A stretch of DNA of 64,000 nucleotides from Robertmurraya kyonggiensis (GTDB taxonomy: Bacteria; Bacillota; Bacilli; Bacillales; Cytobacillaceae), in NCBI RefSeq assembly GCF_005116465.1, contig NZ_SWBM01000001.1:310001-374000 (forward strand), given 5' to 3'. Positions 37,802 through 46,899 of this stretch are shown here, in pieces (the first letter of the stretch is position 1; every line of letters starts with the position of its first letter). The notes under the pieces are model-generated. The model did not search any database and had not been told where the DNA came from. It saw nothing but the letters and a program-made list of their open reading frames with translations. Both the position numbers and the translations under genes were made by a program.

Positions 37802-37827
37802 ATTGTTTTTTTTCAGACGCTGTAGCT

Positions 37828-37963
37828 TTTACGACTAGAACATAAAAGAAGTTTGTTTATATTTTACGTATATCTTAAATTTGTGAGAAAAAAACATGCT
37901 CACAAGATCTTAAGCACAAATTATATATTTCTACGTTAAAATCGGCATTAGGATTTTAACAAA
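37828..37963 (+). repeat. Dispersed two-hairpin element, copy C (degenerate left part)
   Basis: The left part is eroded (AGCTTTTACGAC instead of AGCTCTTTTCTCA), but GTGAGAAAAAAACATGC, AAGCACAAATT, ATATTTCTAC and the second hairpin GTTAAAATC (37935-37943) / GATTTTAAC (37952-37960) are well kept. It lies between yjcZ and the SDR gene. Confidence 0.72.
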
Positions 37964-38066
37964 CTTTTTACAAGTAGCTTTAATTATGTTTTTGACATTA
38001 ATCATTAAAAAAGAGAGTAAATTTTATATTAAGGAAGTAAGAAGGACAACTAAAGGGGTGTGGAGG

Positions 38067-38843
38067 ATGAGGTTTTCACAAACAATTGCACTGATTACTG
38101 GGGCCGGAAGTGGAATTGGCAAGGAAGTAGCCATTCGTTTGGCTGGAGAAGGAGCTAGAGTTGTCCTTGTGGGAAGAACGAAATCCAAATTAGAGGCTGT
38201 GGCAAATGAGATTAATAGAACAAAAAGAATCCCTATGGCGGAAATTTTTCCTGCGGACGTGACGGATGAAGAGGAGGTAAAAGAGTTGGCAGATTACATT
38301 AATATTCATTTTGGTGACCTTCATATTCTAGTTAATAATGCAGGCGGAGCCAAGAATTCCAAAATACTAGATACAACTGAGGAAGATTGGGATGATGTAC
38401 AAAAAACGAATTTACGGAGTGTCTTTCTAGTATCTAAAATGCTAGGAAATCTCATGGTCACAAAAGCTAAGGATGAAAATGGACTGCAGGGAAGAGCAAT
38501 CGTTAATGTCGCGTCATTATCGGGTCATCAAGCTGGCCAATTTCTTCCTCATTACAGTGCTGCTAAAGCTGGTGTCATTAACTTCACTCGTGCTCTTGCA
38601 CTTGAACTAGCTCCATACGGGATTCGCGTGAATTCTGTTTCACCAGGTTTCATCGAAACTCCATTGACAGAACAAGGGCTACAAAATGATAAATTTGTCA
38701 AAGCGATTGAGCGAAATACTGCTTTAAAAAGAATTGGAAAAGCAAAAGAAATTGCTAATGTGATCGCGTTCATTGCTTCCGAAGAAGCATCGTATATGAC
38801 GGGGTCTGATGTGCTAGTCGATGGAGGCTGGTTAATTAAATAG
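38067..38843 (+). CDS. SDR-family oxidoreductase
   Basis: A classical short-chain dehydrogenase/reductase of 258 residues. The cofactor motif TGAGSGIG, NNAGG, the serine region VASLSG and the active-site YSAAK are all present, and the C-terminal text GSDVLVDGGW is usual. It is probably NAD(P)-dependent; the substrate is unknown. AAAGGGG lies eight bases before the ATG at 38067. Its TAG stop is followed directly by repeat copy D, whose first hairpin may serve as its terminator. Confidence 0.88.
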   Translation: MRFSQTIALITGAGSGIGKEVAIRLAGEGARVVLVGRTKSKLEAVANEINRTKRIPMAEIFPADVTDEEEVKELADYINIHFGDLHILVNNAGGAKNSKILDTTEEDWDDVQKTNLRSVFLVSKMLGNLMVTKAKDENGLQGRAIVNVASLSGHQAGQFLPHYSAAKAGVINFTRALALELAPYGIRVNSVSPGFIETPLTEQGLQNDKFVKAIERNTALKRIGKAKEIANVIAFIASEEASYMTGSDVLVDGGWLIK

Positions 38844-39000
38844 AGCTCTTTTCTCAAACTTCATTACTCATCTAGAGTAAGAGATACCTTAGTGGATGAG
38901 AAAAGAGCAAATTATTTTTGAAAAAAATAAGCATGCAAGTTTAATAAATGAGCACAAAATAGCTATTTCTACGTTAAAATCGGTTTTAGGATTTTAACAT
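38844..39000 (+). repeat. Dispersed two-hairpin element, copy D
   Basis: First hairpin arms AGCTCTTTTCTCA (38844-38856) and TGAGAAAAGAGC (38897-38908). Then AAAATAAGCATGCA, GAGCACAAAATAGC and ATTTCTAC, followed by the second hairpin GTTAAAATC (38973-38981) / GATTTTAAC (38990-38998). It starts at the base after the SDR stop codon. The rest of the gap to spoVIF shows no gene. Confidence 0.82.
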
Positions 39001-39178
39001 CAGGTTTTTTTCGAAGAAAATAAACAATCTATACAAAACGATGTTGAATAATTTGAAAACGCTATCTTTTTGTGGTGTTTCCCATATGACTTAAGCCTTT
39101 CCTTTTAATACGATATCACCTTTTTAAGCTCCATTCATAAAATAGAATTAGCTTAAGAAGGAGGCGTAGTTTAACAGT

Positions 39179-39433
39179 ATGGATAATAATTTCTTTAAAA
39201 ATATTGAAAAGAAAACAGGCGTCAATATGAAGGATGTTTTTGAATTAGCCAATTCACTACAAAACGCGAATTTCAAGGATGAAAAGACGGTTCGAAGTGT
39301 AATTAGAAGAGTGTCCCAAATCGCTCATAAGCCAGTCAATAAGGAAACGGAAGATAAGATTGTTAAATCCATCGTTAACGATGGCAAACAACTTGATTTT
39401 AACACCATTTCTAAAATGCTGAATAAGAAATAA
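39179..39433 (+). CDS. spoVIF: Stage VI sporulation protein F
   Basis: A small spore-coat assembly regulator of 84 residues (YjcC of B. subtilis), acting in the mother cell downstream of sigma-K. The N-terminus MDNNFFKNIEKKTGVNMKDV and the C-terminal KQLDFNTISKMLNKK fit the family. An AAGGAGGC site is present, but its distance to the ATG (about 13 bases) is longer than usual; no closer start exists in frame. A strong terminator follows. Confidence 0.88.
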   Translation: MDNNFFKNIEKKTGVNMKDVFELANSLQNANFKDEKTVRSVIRRVSQIAHKPVNKETEDKIVKSIVNDGKQLDFNTISKMLNKK

Positions 39434-39441
39434 GTAATATA

Positions 39442-39489
39442 AGAAGCTGTCCCAAAAAAATTAGATATTTTGGGATGGCTTCTTTTTTT
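39442..39489 (+). terminator. Terminator of spoVIF
   Basis: AGAAGCTGTCCCAAAA and TTTTGGGATGGCTTCT pair with wobbles over 16 positions, followed by TTTTTTT. Confidence 0.9.
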
Positions 39490-39503
39490 GCTGGTCTCGA
39501 CGG

Positions 39504-39763
39504 GTTCATGCGGACACTGTTGATAGGATTATGAAAAAAGTTGTCTTCATGAAATGTTCATGCGGACACTGTTGATAGGATTATGAAAATAGTTGTCTTC
39601 ATGAGAGGTTCATACGGACATTATGGATAGGTATTTGAAAAAAGTTGTCTTCATGACGAGTTCATGCGGACACTGTAGATAGGCATTTGAAAAAAGTTGT
39701 CTTCATGACGAATTCATGAAGACACTATTCAAGTAATCGACCCAAAGATTGTTCTCATGAAAA
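39504..39763. repeat. Five tandem 52-bp repeats
   Basis: Units beginning GTTCATGCGGACACTGT or a variant start at 39504, 39556, 39608, 39660 and 39712, exactly 52 bases apart. The second half of each unit carries GAAAAAAGTTGTCTTCATGA. The first four are well conserved and the fifth is degraded. Within each unit the TTCATGCGGACAC and GTTGTCTTCATGAA parts are imperfect inverted copies of each other. The array fills the gap between the spoVIF terminator and yjcD. Confidence 0.88.
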
Positions 39764-39801
39764 CTAAGATATAAACACCAGTGTAAAGACAGCCATATTT
39801 A

Positions 39802-42077
39802 TCACTTCACTGGTGCTAAAAACCGCGAAGGATGAGCATTTTTTCCACGCCTTTTATCTGGAACCGAAATATATAGTTGTTCCATTGCTCGTGTAATGGC
39901 CACATAGAGAAGGCGTCTTTCTTCTTCAAGAGGTGACACATCACCGTTTCGATAAGAGTCGAGAGCATAGTCATGTGGAAAGCTACCATCAACCGTACTG
40001 ATGATATAGACAATTTTATACTCTAATCCTTTGGAACGATGGATCGTGCTTAATGTAATAGCATTCGCTAATCCCTTACTTATATTCTTCATTTCTTTAT
40101 TCATGGCAGTCATATGATTAACATGCTCTAAGAAATCAAGAAGGGTTTGAAAGCCACGGGCAGCGACTTTTAGATCACGCACGTCATCGGAGCCTTTATC
40201 CAGCTTGTTTCCTTCGTTTCCTTTTTTTTTAATAAAATCACCGTAACCAAGCTCTTTTTCAACTGTTTCAATGGCGGTAGGAGGTGTCAGTCCACGAATC
40301 GAACGAATGACAGACACAAGTTTCTTTAATTTTCTCTCCTGAAAAGCAAATCCGGTTTTAACCTCGCTTAAGCACTCCAACATGCTACAGTCTTTGAGAA
40401 TACTGTCGGCTTTTAAATCTTGAAGTACATTATTTTTCACAAACAATACAGGGAGAACATTGCGAATAGCGTCCTGATCATCTTCGTTTAAAGCCAGACG
40501 AAGGAAGGAGAGCATTCCTTTGACGATAAATCTTTCATAAAAAGGTTCTGCATCCTGGTCAATTCGAAATGGAAGACTAGAATTGGCTAATCGCTCAAAG
40601 ACGGCCCGGCTCCCAGTGTTTGTCCGAAAAAGAATGGCGAAATCCTGAGGCTCATATCCTGCTGCAATTTTTTCCTGAATGTCTTGAATGATCATCGTCG
40701 CTTCTTCTTCCTCATCAAAAGGATAGAAGAGAGTTGGTACAGCCGGAGATGAAAATTGGGCTTTCATTTCCTTCGGTCGACGCTCTTTATTTTTCTTAAT
40801 CACCGCATTGGCAGTCGCAACAATTTCATGGGTAGAACGATAATTTTCATTGAGTACAACAATCTTCGCATTTGGATAATCTTTCTCAAATTCTAGCAGG
40901 TAATGCGGGTCACTTCCTCGAAATGAATAAATAGATTGATCATCATCGCCAACTGCACATATATTCTTTGAGGCACAGAGCAAACGAATTAACTCATACT
41001 GGACTTTATTAATGTCTTGGAACTCATCAATAAGAAAGTATTGAAAGCGATTTTGATAGGCTGCAAGAATACTAGGATTCTCTTGGAAAAGGTGATAGCA
41101 GCCAACAAGCATATCATCAAAATCGAAGAGAGCTTTTTCTTCCTTCTTTTTCTCATAATGGTTGTACAAAAATGCAACCTTTTCCTCCCATGGAGATTCT
41201 GGCCGCACCTGAGAAGGGAGGATCAAAAATTTTTTCAAAAACCAATTTGTTGAATGGCTAAATCGTAAGCAAATTCTTTTTCATCTAGCTCTAATTCTCT
41301 TCCGCCATCCTTAATAATTTGTTCCTTTTGCCACTCTTTTTTTAAAAGTTTGTCCGAGCTCCATCGATTTCGATCATGGAATGATAAGATTCGATAAAAA
41401 ATACTATGGAAGGTACCTGCGAGTAGCTTTCCGATATTGTAGTTCTCCATTTTTGGATATGTTTGTAGACGGTGTTTCATTTCCGCTGCTGCTTTCGCTG
41501 TAAACGTGACAAGCATAATCGATTGAGGATCGATTTTTTTCTCGTGAATCATATAGGCTGTTCGAGCAGTCAGTACTCGAGTTTTACCACTGCCAGCACC
41601 AGCGATGACGAGAAGAGGTCCCTCAGTGTGAAGTAACGCTTCCAATTGATTGGCATCTAAAGCAAATTGGTGCTTTCGTAAATCTTCTATATATGGACTT
41701 GTGACTGTTGCTTGGCTCTTAGTGGAATCAGTAAATACCGGAACCTTTTTAACGGGTTGGGGATTTTTAAATTCGGTGCGTTGCTCAACTGTAGTAATAG
41801 AGCGGGAGACAGGAATCTTAAAACCATTTCGCTCCACATATTCGGTCTTTTCACTAACCTGCTCTTCATTTGTCTGTATTGGATCCCGACAAGAGGCACC
41901 CTTACTCAGATGAAAGAAGTGAGGCTCGTTTTCAATCCCTAAATAAAACCGAACAGGTTCTTCACAAACAGGACAAAATAGTTTTCCTTTTTTGCCTGCA
42001 TCATGAATCATTTGATAATGCTCTCTATGTAATTGGTTTATGTAAATCATTTTTTTATCAAACAGAGCTGTATTCAT
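39802..42077 (-). pseudogene. yjcD: UvrD/PcrA-like DNA helicase YjcD, frameshifted
   Basis: A superfamily 1 helicase read in two overlapping frames. The first part (42077 to 41235) has a CoiA-like zinc-finger N-terminus (LFCPVCEEPVRFYLG, HFFHLSKG) and then Walker A GAGSGKTRVLTART. The second part (41238 to 39802) has YFLIDEFQDIN (motif II), GDDDQSIYSFRG (motif III), TIHRSKGLEYKIVYI (motif V) and LLYVAITRA (motif VI). The frames meet at minus-strand GGTTTTTGA; one extra T would join them into about 758 residues, near the length of B. subtilis YjcD. A base loss, an assembly error, or ribosomal -1 slippage at TTT-TGA would each explain it. The ATG at 42077 has GAGGGG upstream. Confidence 0.85.
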
Positions 42078-42195
42078 AAAATTCCCCTCAATTAAATCAA
42101 AATCACGCAAACTCTATCATATCAAATCATATAAATAATCTAAAGACACTGTCTGAATTTGTTTTATATTTCCTAAAGGATATGGAGGGAGAAAA

Positions 42196-42471
42196 ATGGG
42201 TTACATCGCACCAATCCCGAATTTTCAATACAGTCAGTATGCAGAGCGAGAGCTAGGTAATGGCTATGACCCTTTTCAAATTATTCCAGTTGGACGAACG
42301 AAGCCGGCTACTAATGCTAAATTAAATCATGCAAGGGAGCAGGATATGGTTCAGATGAAACAAATCAATATAAAGAGCTCCGATCTGCCTAAAATGAGCA
42401 GTCGGAGCAAAGTGGAAGAAATATATAGTGAATTAACTGGTAAGGGAAGATATATCAATGAATGTATATAG
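42196..42471 (+). CDS. Conserved small hypothetical protein
   Basis: A 91-residue soluble protein starting MGYIAPIPNFQYSQYAERE, with many polar residues and no membrane segment. An excellent ATGGAGGGAG site precedes the ATG, so it is very likely expressed. It is divergent from yjcD and convergent with the DUF421 gene, whose stop is only 9 bases away. I do not recognise a function. Confidence 0.7.
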   Translation: MGYIAPIPNFQYSQYAERELGNGYDPFQIIPVGRTKPATNAKLNHAREQDMVQMKQINIKSSDLPKMSSRSKVEEIYSELTGKGRYINECI

Positions 42472-42479
42472 GGAGAGAT

Positions 42480-43154
42480 CTAGTACGTTTGAACGTGTAA
42501 CGGCTCTCCTTCTTTCCATTCTGCATATAGGACTTCTTTTTCGGAGTGAACTCCATGTTTTCTTATTTCGTTAAATAATTTATCCTGGTCCCATTCAATC
42601 ATTTGTAGATTATCGAGCTCAACCTGTCCATCCATAATTAAGGTTACCGGAAGTGTGACATTGGAGAGGGGGAGGTTCAAATCATGTAGTGTGGGAGAAG
42701 AATAACTTGACTTTCTCAACACACTAATCGCTCCATCTGTTTCTAAAATAGCGTATTGACATTCACGGATTGAGAATATCCCCTTTGCTCTCAGAAGATG
42801 TTGGAGCTGATTAATATCAAGATGGGCTTTTTTTAAGACTATGTAATCGATTTTTCCTTTGCGGATAACGATGGAAGGTTCCCCCTCTAATAGTTTCCGA
42901 AGACCCTTTTTTTTCTGGGTAAGAATCTCGGTTACAAAAATGAGTAGTCCCCAAACGATGACTGCAAAGATTACTTTGGAAATTGTGATTTCTTTATCAT
43001 AAACGGCATTGCCCACTAATTCTCCTAAAATAAGCGCAGAAATGAAATCAAAAGGCGTAATTTGAGTGATTTGTGTTTTCCCCATCACTTTCGTTAAAAC
43101 AAATAGAGCAATATAGCCAAAAATAAGTTCCAAAAAAATCTGAACAAATTCCAC
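42480..43154 (-). CDS. DUF421 membrane protein (YetF/YdfR-like)
   Basis: A 224-residue protein of the DUF421 family. Three N-terminal hydrophobic segments (about residues 5-22, 32-50 and 58-78) are followed by a cytosolic domain with the family text GEPSIVIRKGKIDYIVLKKA and LDINQLQHLLRAKGIFSIRE. Members near spoVA operons affect spore heat resistance and germination (YetF of spoVA2mob), but this copy is 5 kb away from spoVA and on the other strand. The start is GTG with GAGGG eight bases upstream. Confidence 0.85.
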   Translation of the reverse strand: MEFVQIFLELIFGYIALFVLTKVMGKTQITQITPFDFISALILGELVGNAVYDKEITISKVIFAVIVWGLLIFVTEILTQKKKGLRKLLEGEPSIVIRKGKIDYIVLKKAHLDINQLQHLLRAKGIFSIRECQYAILETDGAISVLRKSSYSSPTLHDLNLPLSNVTLPVTLIMDGQVELDNLQMIEWDQDKLFNEIRKHGVHSEKEVLYAEWKEGEPLHVQTY

Positions 43155-43254
43155 AGTAAATTCCCTCGTTCTCTAAAATAGTTATTCTCTAGTAGTATGA
43201 GGAAAATTAGTAAAAATATGAAAAGGACTTTTCGTGAAATTATCGTATTAGATG

Positions 43255-43291
43255 AAAAATGAGAGCTCCTTATTCGGAAGCTCTCATTTTT
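43255..43291 (-). terminator. Terminator of the yjcH-yjcG-yjcF cluster
   Basis: AAAAATGAGAGCT and AGCTCTCATTTTT form a perfect 13-bp stem just after the yjcF stop; Ts follow on the minus strand. Confidence 0.88.
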
Positions 43292-43296
43292 ACATA

Positions 43297-43719
43297 TTAA
43301 ATTTCCTTTATCATAGTCTTATGTGGAATACCAGCATCGAGAAATTCTTCAGAAATGACTTCATAACCTAACTTGCTATAAAAAGGAATGGCATGAGTTT
43401 GAGCGTTGAGCTTCAATTTATTAAGTCCACGACTCTTCGCATATTCCTCGATTCCTTCCATAATTACTTTTCCTGCTCCGCCTTTGCGTTTCTCTTGTAA
43501 GACGCAAATTCTTTCTACTTTTCCATAGCCCTCGACAACGCGGAATCGGCCTGCACCGATCGGGTCATGATCATCCCATAAGATAAAGTGTGTTGATTCT
43601 GCTTCAAGGTGATCAATTTCTTCTTCCTCTGGAACCTTTTGTTCGTCAACGAAGACGATTTTTCGTACGCGATATGCTTCTTTTAATTCTTGTTCATCTG
43701 CAACTAATTTAAGCTTCAC
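43297..43719 (-). CDS. yjcF: GNAT acetyltransferase YjcF
   Basis: A 140-residue N-acetyltransferase. The acetyl-CoA loop is visible in VERICVLQEKRKGGAGKVIM, and the C-terminal AQTHAIPFYSKLGYEVISEE is typical for the YjcF-type subgroup (also AIPFY... in ElaA-like proteins). The substrate is unknown. Start GTG with AGGAAAGGA upstream, 6 bases after the yjcG stop. Confidence 0.9.
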   Translation of the reverse strand: MKLKLVADEQELKEAYRVRKIVFVDEQKVPEEEEIDHLEAESTHFILWDDHDPIGAGRFRVVEGYGKVERICVLQEKRKGGAGKVIMEGIEEYAKSRGLNKLKLNAQTHAIPFYSKLGYEVISEEFLDAGIPHKTMIKEI

Positions 43720-43725
43720 TTTTCT

Positions 43726-44238
43726 TTATTCCTTTCCTAGACGAAATGTTTCGTATACCGTCCATGAGCCATTTTCAAGCTGATAGAGAAGGTGGAAACG
43801 ATCGACCGTATCTTCGTTATTAATCGGCTGTAATCTTAAGGAACTATACACATCAGAATGCTCGTCGTTTGATAGTTTTTGCCCAACCGTGATGTGAGGG
43901 ACGAAGGCATATTCTTGTGGATGATTCGCTAAGAGATAACTGAGACCTTCATGAAGATCCACGATTTCATGAGAAGGCTCGACTTTCATATAAATCACAT
44001 TATTGACAGGCTGAAACGAACTAAATTTTGTGACATTGATTTGAAAAGGTGAAAATCGTTTCGCTGCTTCTCTTAATTTTTCAGCTATTTCCTTGATTTG
44101 TTCATCACTTTCTTCAAATGTATGAATGAGCGTGATGTGTGGAGGAATGAGTGCGTAATGCGGGTCGTATCTTTTTCGATAAGAATTTGCTTTATCTTGC
44201 AGACTTTTTGATGGAAAAATAACAATTCCGTATTTCAT
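43726..44238 (-). CDS. yjcG: 2H phosphoesterase family protein YjcG
   Basis: A 170-residue protein of the 2H (2'-5' RNA ligase-like) phosphoesterase fold. The two catalytic HxT motifs are visible as [10 protein letters not shown] and [10 protein letters not shown]. The natural substrate is unknown. The ATG is preceded by GGGGG on the minus strand. It is upstream of yjcF in the same order as in B. subtilis. Confidence 0.92.
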   Translation of the reverse strand: MKYGIVIFPSKSLQDKANSYRKRYDPHYALIPPHITLIHTFEESDEQIKEIAEKLREAAKRFSPFQINVTKFSSFQPVNNVIYMKVEPSHEIVDLHEGLSYLLANHPQEYAFVPHITVGQKLSNDEHSDVYSSLRLQPINNEDTVDRFHLLYQLENGSWTVYETFRLGKE

Positions 44239-44306
44239 AGCAAAACCCCCAAGTTAATAGTATGTAAACGATTGTAATTATTATATCAAATTTTCAGAGT
44301 TTCTTC

Positions 44307-45035
44307 TCAAATAGAAAACATCCTTCTTAGAGCTCGTTTGATATCCGGCTGCCAATAGGTCCAAGTATGGTTTCCTTCAAATTCATCATAGAAGTATGGG
44401 AAAGCCTTACTTTCGATTACAATATTTAGTTCACGGTTTGGTGTTAAAAAATCCTCCATAATATTGGATGTCGTCTTTACCTCAGTCTCTTCTTTCCCAA
44501 TAATATGGTACAAGGATAATAAATGTGGTTGAGTGAAATCCACAACAGCTTCGATTATTTCGTCATTCACATAAGGTGACTGTAGAATTACTTTTCCAAA
44601 AGTATGTGGAAATTGTAGGGCAGCCATTAGAGATACTGTTGCCCCTAGAGAATCCCCGATAAGTGCACGTCCCATACCCATTTGATAGCTTGGAAATTGC
44701 TCGTCTAAAAATGGAACAAGCTCCTTCGCTAAGAATCGAATATAAGCAGCGTTTTGCTCCCCGTCTGGGTGATATTTTTTTCGACGATCCTGTACGTCCT
44801 TATATGGAATCCCAATTATGATAAGGTTTTCAATTTCGCCATCTTTCATAAGCTCATCAGCGACACGGCCAATTCGTCCAAGCTGAAAATAGTCACGACC
44901 ATCTTGGGCAATCAATAAAGAATATTTGTATAAGGGTGAAAATGATTCAGGTAAATAGATAAGAAGCTGAATCGTTTCTTTTAATTCCTTGCTTTCAAAA
45001 AAGTGTTCAGTAATTTTACCTTTAGTCGCAATCAA
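44307..45035 (-). CDS. yjcH: Esterase-family protein YjcH
   Basis: A 242-residue alpha/beta hydrolase of the esterase D/enterochelin-esterase-like type. The nucleophile elbow is GDSLGA (ALIGDSLGATVSLMAAL), and the C-terminal histidine is in FEGNHTWTYWQ. The substrate is unknown. The start is TTG with AGGAGG upstream. It is the first gene of the minus-strand yjcHGF set and marks the right end of the segment collinear with B. subtilis. Confidence 0.88.
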   Translation of the reverse strand: MIATKGKITEHFFESKELKETIQLLIYLPESFSPLYKYSLLIAQDGRDYFQLGRIGRVADELMKDGEIENLIIIGIPYKDVQDRRKKYHPDGEQNAAYIRFLAKELVPFLDEQFPSYQMGMGRALIGDSLGATVSLMAALQFPHTFGKVILQSPYVNDEIIEAVVDFTQPHLLSLYHIIGKEETEVKTTSNIMEDFLTPNRELNIVIESKAFPYFYDEFEGNHTWTYWQPDIKRALRRMFSI

Positions 45036-45200
45036 TGAAAATTCCTCCTGTGTCTCAGGATAGTAATAGTTAATCTAGATTTTATCATAGGAATAGGGGA
45101 AATACATTTTTGAAGCCATAAAAAATCTTAAGCAAAAGAGTTTTTAATAGGAGTGATTTTCGAAGGATTACTCTGTGTATAGTTGGTATTGTAAGCTAAT

Positions 45201-45229
45201 TTGACAAATGTACATAATATTGTGATAAA
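45201..45229 (+). promoter_or_regulatory. Probable sigma-A promoter of the TAXI-TRAP operon
   Basis: TTGACA at 45201-45206, 17-base spacer, then GATAAA at 45224-45229 with an extended TGT just before it. It lies 38 bases upstream of the binding-protein start. Confidence 0.65.
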
Positions 45230-45266
45230 ATAGAAAACGATGAAAATTAAAAAAGGGGGAAAAGGA

Positions 45267-46256
45267 ATGAAGAAAAAAGGTTTTCTTTTGATAACGATCC
45301 TGATATTAGCACTATCGATGTTCCTAGCAGCTTGTGGTAGTAAAAATGAAGAAACTGCGGGCACTGGCGGTGAAGGAGATTCTGCAGAATTACCAGAATT
45401 CATCAGCATTCTAACAGGTGGTACTGGTGGTACATATTATCCGTTAGGTGGTTCGTTTGCTGATATTATTACGGACGAAACAGGAATCACTGCAACTGCT
45501 CAAACAACGGGAGCATCAGCTGAAAACATGACAACTCTTAAAGCAGGGGATGCTGAGGTTGCTTTCTCTCAAACAGATATTGCTTCTTATGCAAAAGAAG
45601 GAACAGCGATGTTTGAAGGGAATGCAGTAGAAAATGTTCAAGCGATTGGAACTCTTTATCCTGAAACGATCCAAATTGTAACAACTGCGAAATCAGGAAT
45701 TAAGACTGTTGAAGATTTAAAAGGTAAAAAAGTATCCATTGGTGCTCCAGGTTCTGGTACGGCATTAAATGCTGAACAAATTTTGGAAGTCCATGGATTA
45801 ACATTAGATGATATCAAAAAGCAAGACTTAGATTTTGCTGAGTCTACAGAAGGAATTCAAGATGGAACAATTGATGCAGCATTCATTACGGCTGGAACAC
45901 CAGCTGGTGCTGTTGAGAGTTTATCTGCAACAACAGACGTAGTAATTGTTCCATTAGAACAAGACAAAATTGATGCGTTAATGGAAAAGTATCCATACTA
46001 CATCAAAGATGAGGTTACTTCAGGTACTTATGGTTTAACAGAATCAGTTCCTACGGTTGCTGTTTCGGCAATGCTTGTTGTAACGAGCGATCTTTCAGAA
46101 GATGCTGTGTATGAAATTACAAAGGCCATTTTTGAAAATCTAGATAAAGTCACGCATGCAAAGGCAAAAGTAATTGATCCTGCGAAGGCTAAGGAAGGCG
46201 CTGGAATTGACATTCATCCAGGAGCTCAAAAATACTTCGACGAAAAAGGATATTAA
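45267..46256 (+). CDS. TAXI-family TRAP transporter solute-binding lipoprotein
   Basis: The extracellular binding component of a TRAP transporter, 329 residues. The signal peptide ends in the lipobox LAAC (MKKKGFLLITILILALSMFL then AACGS). The body has the TAXI family start SILTGGTGGTYYPLGGSFAD and VSIGAPGSGTALNAEQIL. I choose the ATG at 45267 with GGGGGAAAAGGA upstream over an ATG at 45240. Together with the two next genes it forms a complete TAXI transporter for an organic acid or amino acid; the ligand is not known. Confidence 0.93.
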   Translation: MKKKGFLLITILILALSMFLAACGSKNEETAGTGGEGDSAELPEFISILTGGTGGTYYPLGGSFADIITDETGITATAQTTGASAENMTTLKAGDAEVAFSQTDIASYAKEGTAMFEGNAVENVQAIGTLYPETIQIVTTAKSGIKTVEDLKGKKVSIGAPGSGTALNAEQILEVHGLTLDDIKKQDLDFAESTEGIQDGTIDAAFITAGTPAGAVESLSATTDVVIVPLEQDKIDALMEKYPYYIKDEVTSGTYGLTESVPTVAVSAMLVVTSDLSEDAVYEITKAIFENLDKVTHAKAKVIDPAKAKEGAGIDIHPGAQKYFDEKGY

Positions 46257-46287
46257 TTTTTGAACCTCAATTAATATTAGCAAATAT

Positions 46288-46327
46288 GACCGGCGATAGA
46301 ACCAAAGAAATGGTTTTTAAGCCGGTC
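46288..46327 (+). other. Intergenic stem-loop within the TRAP operon
   Basis: GACCGGC (46288-46294) pairs with GCCGGTC (46321-46327), with AACCA / TGGTT inside. No T-run follows. It may limit readthrough or protect the 3' end of the binding-protein mRNA. Confidence 0.55.
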
Positions 46328-46377
46328 AACTTTCGTTAAGTGGTGAGATTTGAGGCACCATTATAGGTGGGATTCAC

Positions 46378-46899
46378 GTGAAGAAGTGGAGAAAGGGAAT
46401 CATCATTTTTTTCATCCTCATTTTTGGTATAACTACATTAGTATTCATGCCGATAAAGGAAGCGCTTGTCTTCGAATATCAGAACACAGAAAAAGTGTTA
46501 GCCTACCTCCCTTCAAAAAAAGAACAAGCTTTTCAAATCAAATATACTCACTCCATTCATTTATCTGATGTAGTAGAAAGCTATCAAGTCAGTACAGATG
46601 GACAACTTAAACAATTTGAGTTACAATTTGAAGATTTTGCTATTGGCATGCCATCAGAGGCAGGGGAGGGAGAAACTTTTGAGGAGAAGAATGGAATCTA
46701 TTACATAAAAAATATGAATCGAGTTTTTCCTTATTTTGATCTCCGAACTGGAAAGGTAAGAGCGAATCACAAGATTATCTTTGAAGATAGGGAATATCCC
46801 TTATCGAACTATATTGAACCAGGAACATGGGTACGAATCAAATTCAAAAGAATAAATCTTTTACAGCGACTGAAAGGAGCGAACATCCTTGATAAATAA
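46378..46899 (+). CDS. DUF1850 protein of the TAXI-TRAP operon
   Basis: A 173-residue protein with one N-terminal membrane segment (IIIFFILIFGITTLVFMPI), the rest outside the membrane: FQIKYTHSIHLSDVVESYQV is the DUF1850 signature. Members sit between TAXI binding proteins and their fused permeases, as here, and are thought to be accessory subunits; their action is unknown. The start is GTG with AGGTGGGA upstream. It overlaps the permease gene by 11 bases. Confidence 0.82.
   Translation: MKKWRKGIIIFFILIFGITTLVFMPIKEALVFEYQNTEKVLAYLPSKKEQAFQIKYTHSIHLSDVVESYQVSTDGQLKQFELQFEDFAIGMPSEAGEGETFEEKNGIYYIKNMNRVFPYFDLRTGKVRANHKIIFEDREYPLSNYIEPGTWVRIKFKRINLLQRLKGANILDK

Noticed and set aside
39504-39763. 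CRISPR array
   Set aside because: The whole 52-base unit is repeated, with no unique spacers, and no cas genes are nearby. The arrays at 22007, 31354 and 62289 fail for the same reasons.
45240-45266. Earlier ATG for the TAXI binding protein
   Set aside because: The AAAAAGGGGG site serves the ATG at 45267, which begins a proper lipoprotein signal peptide.
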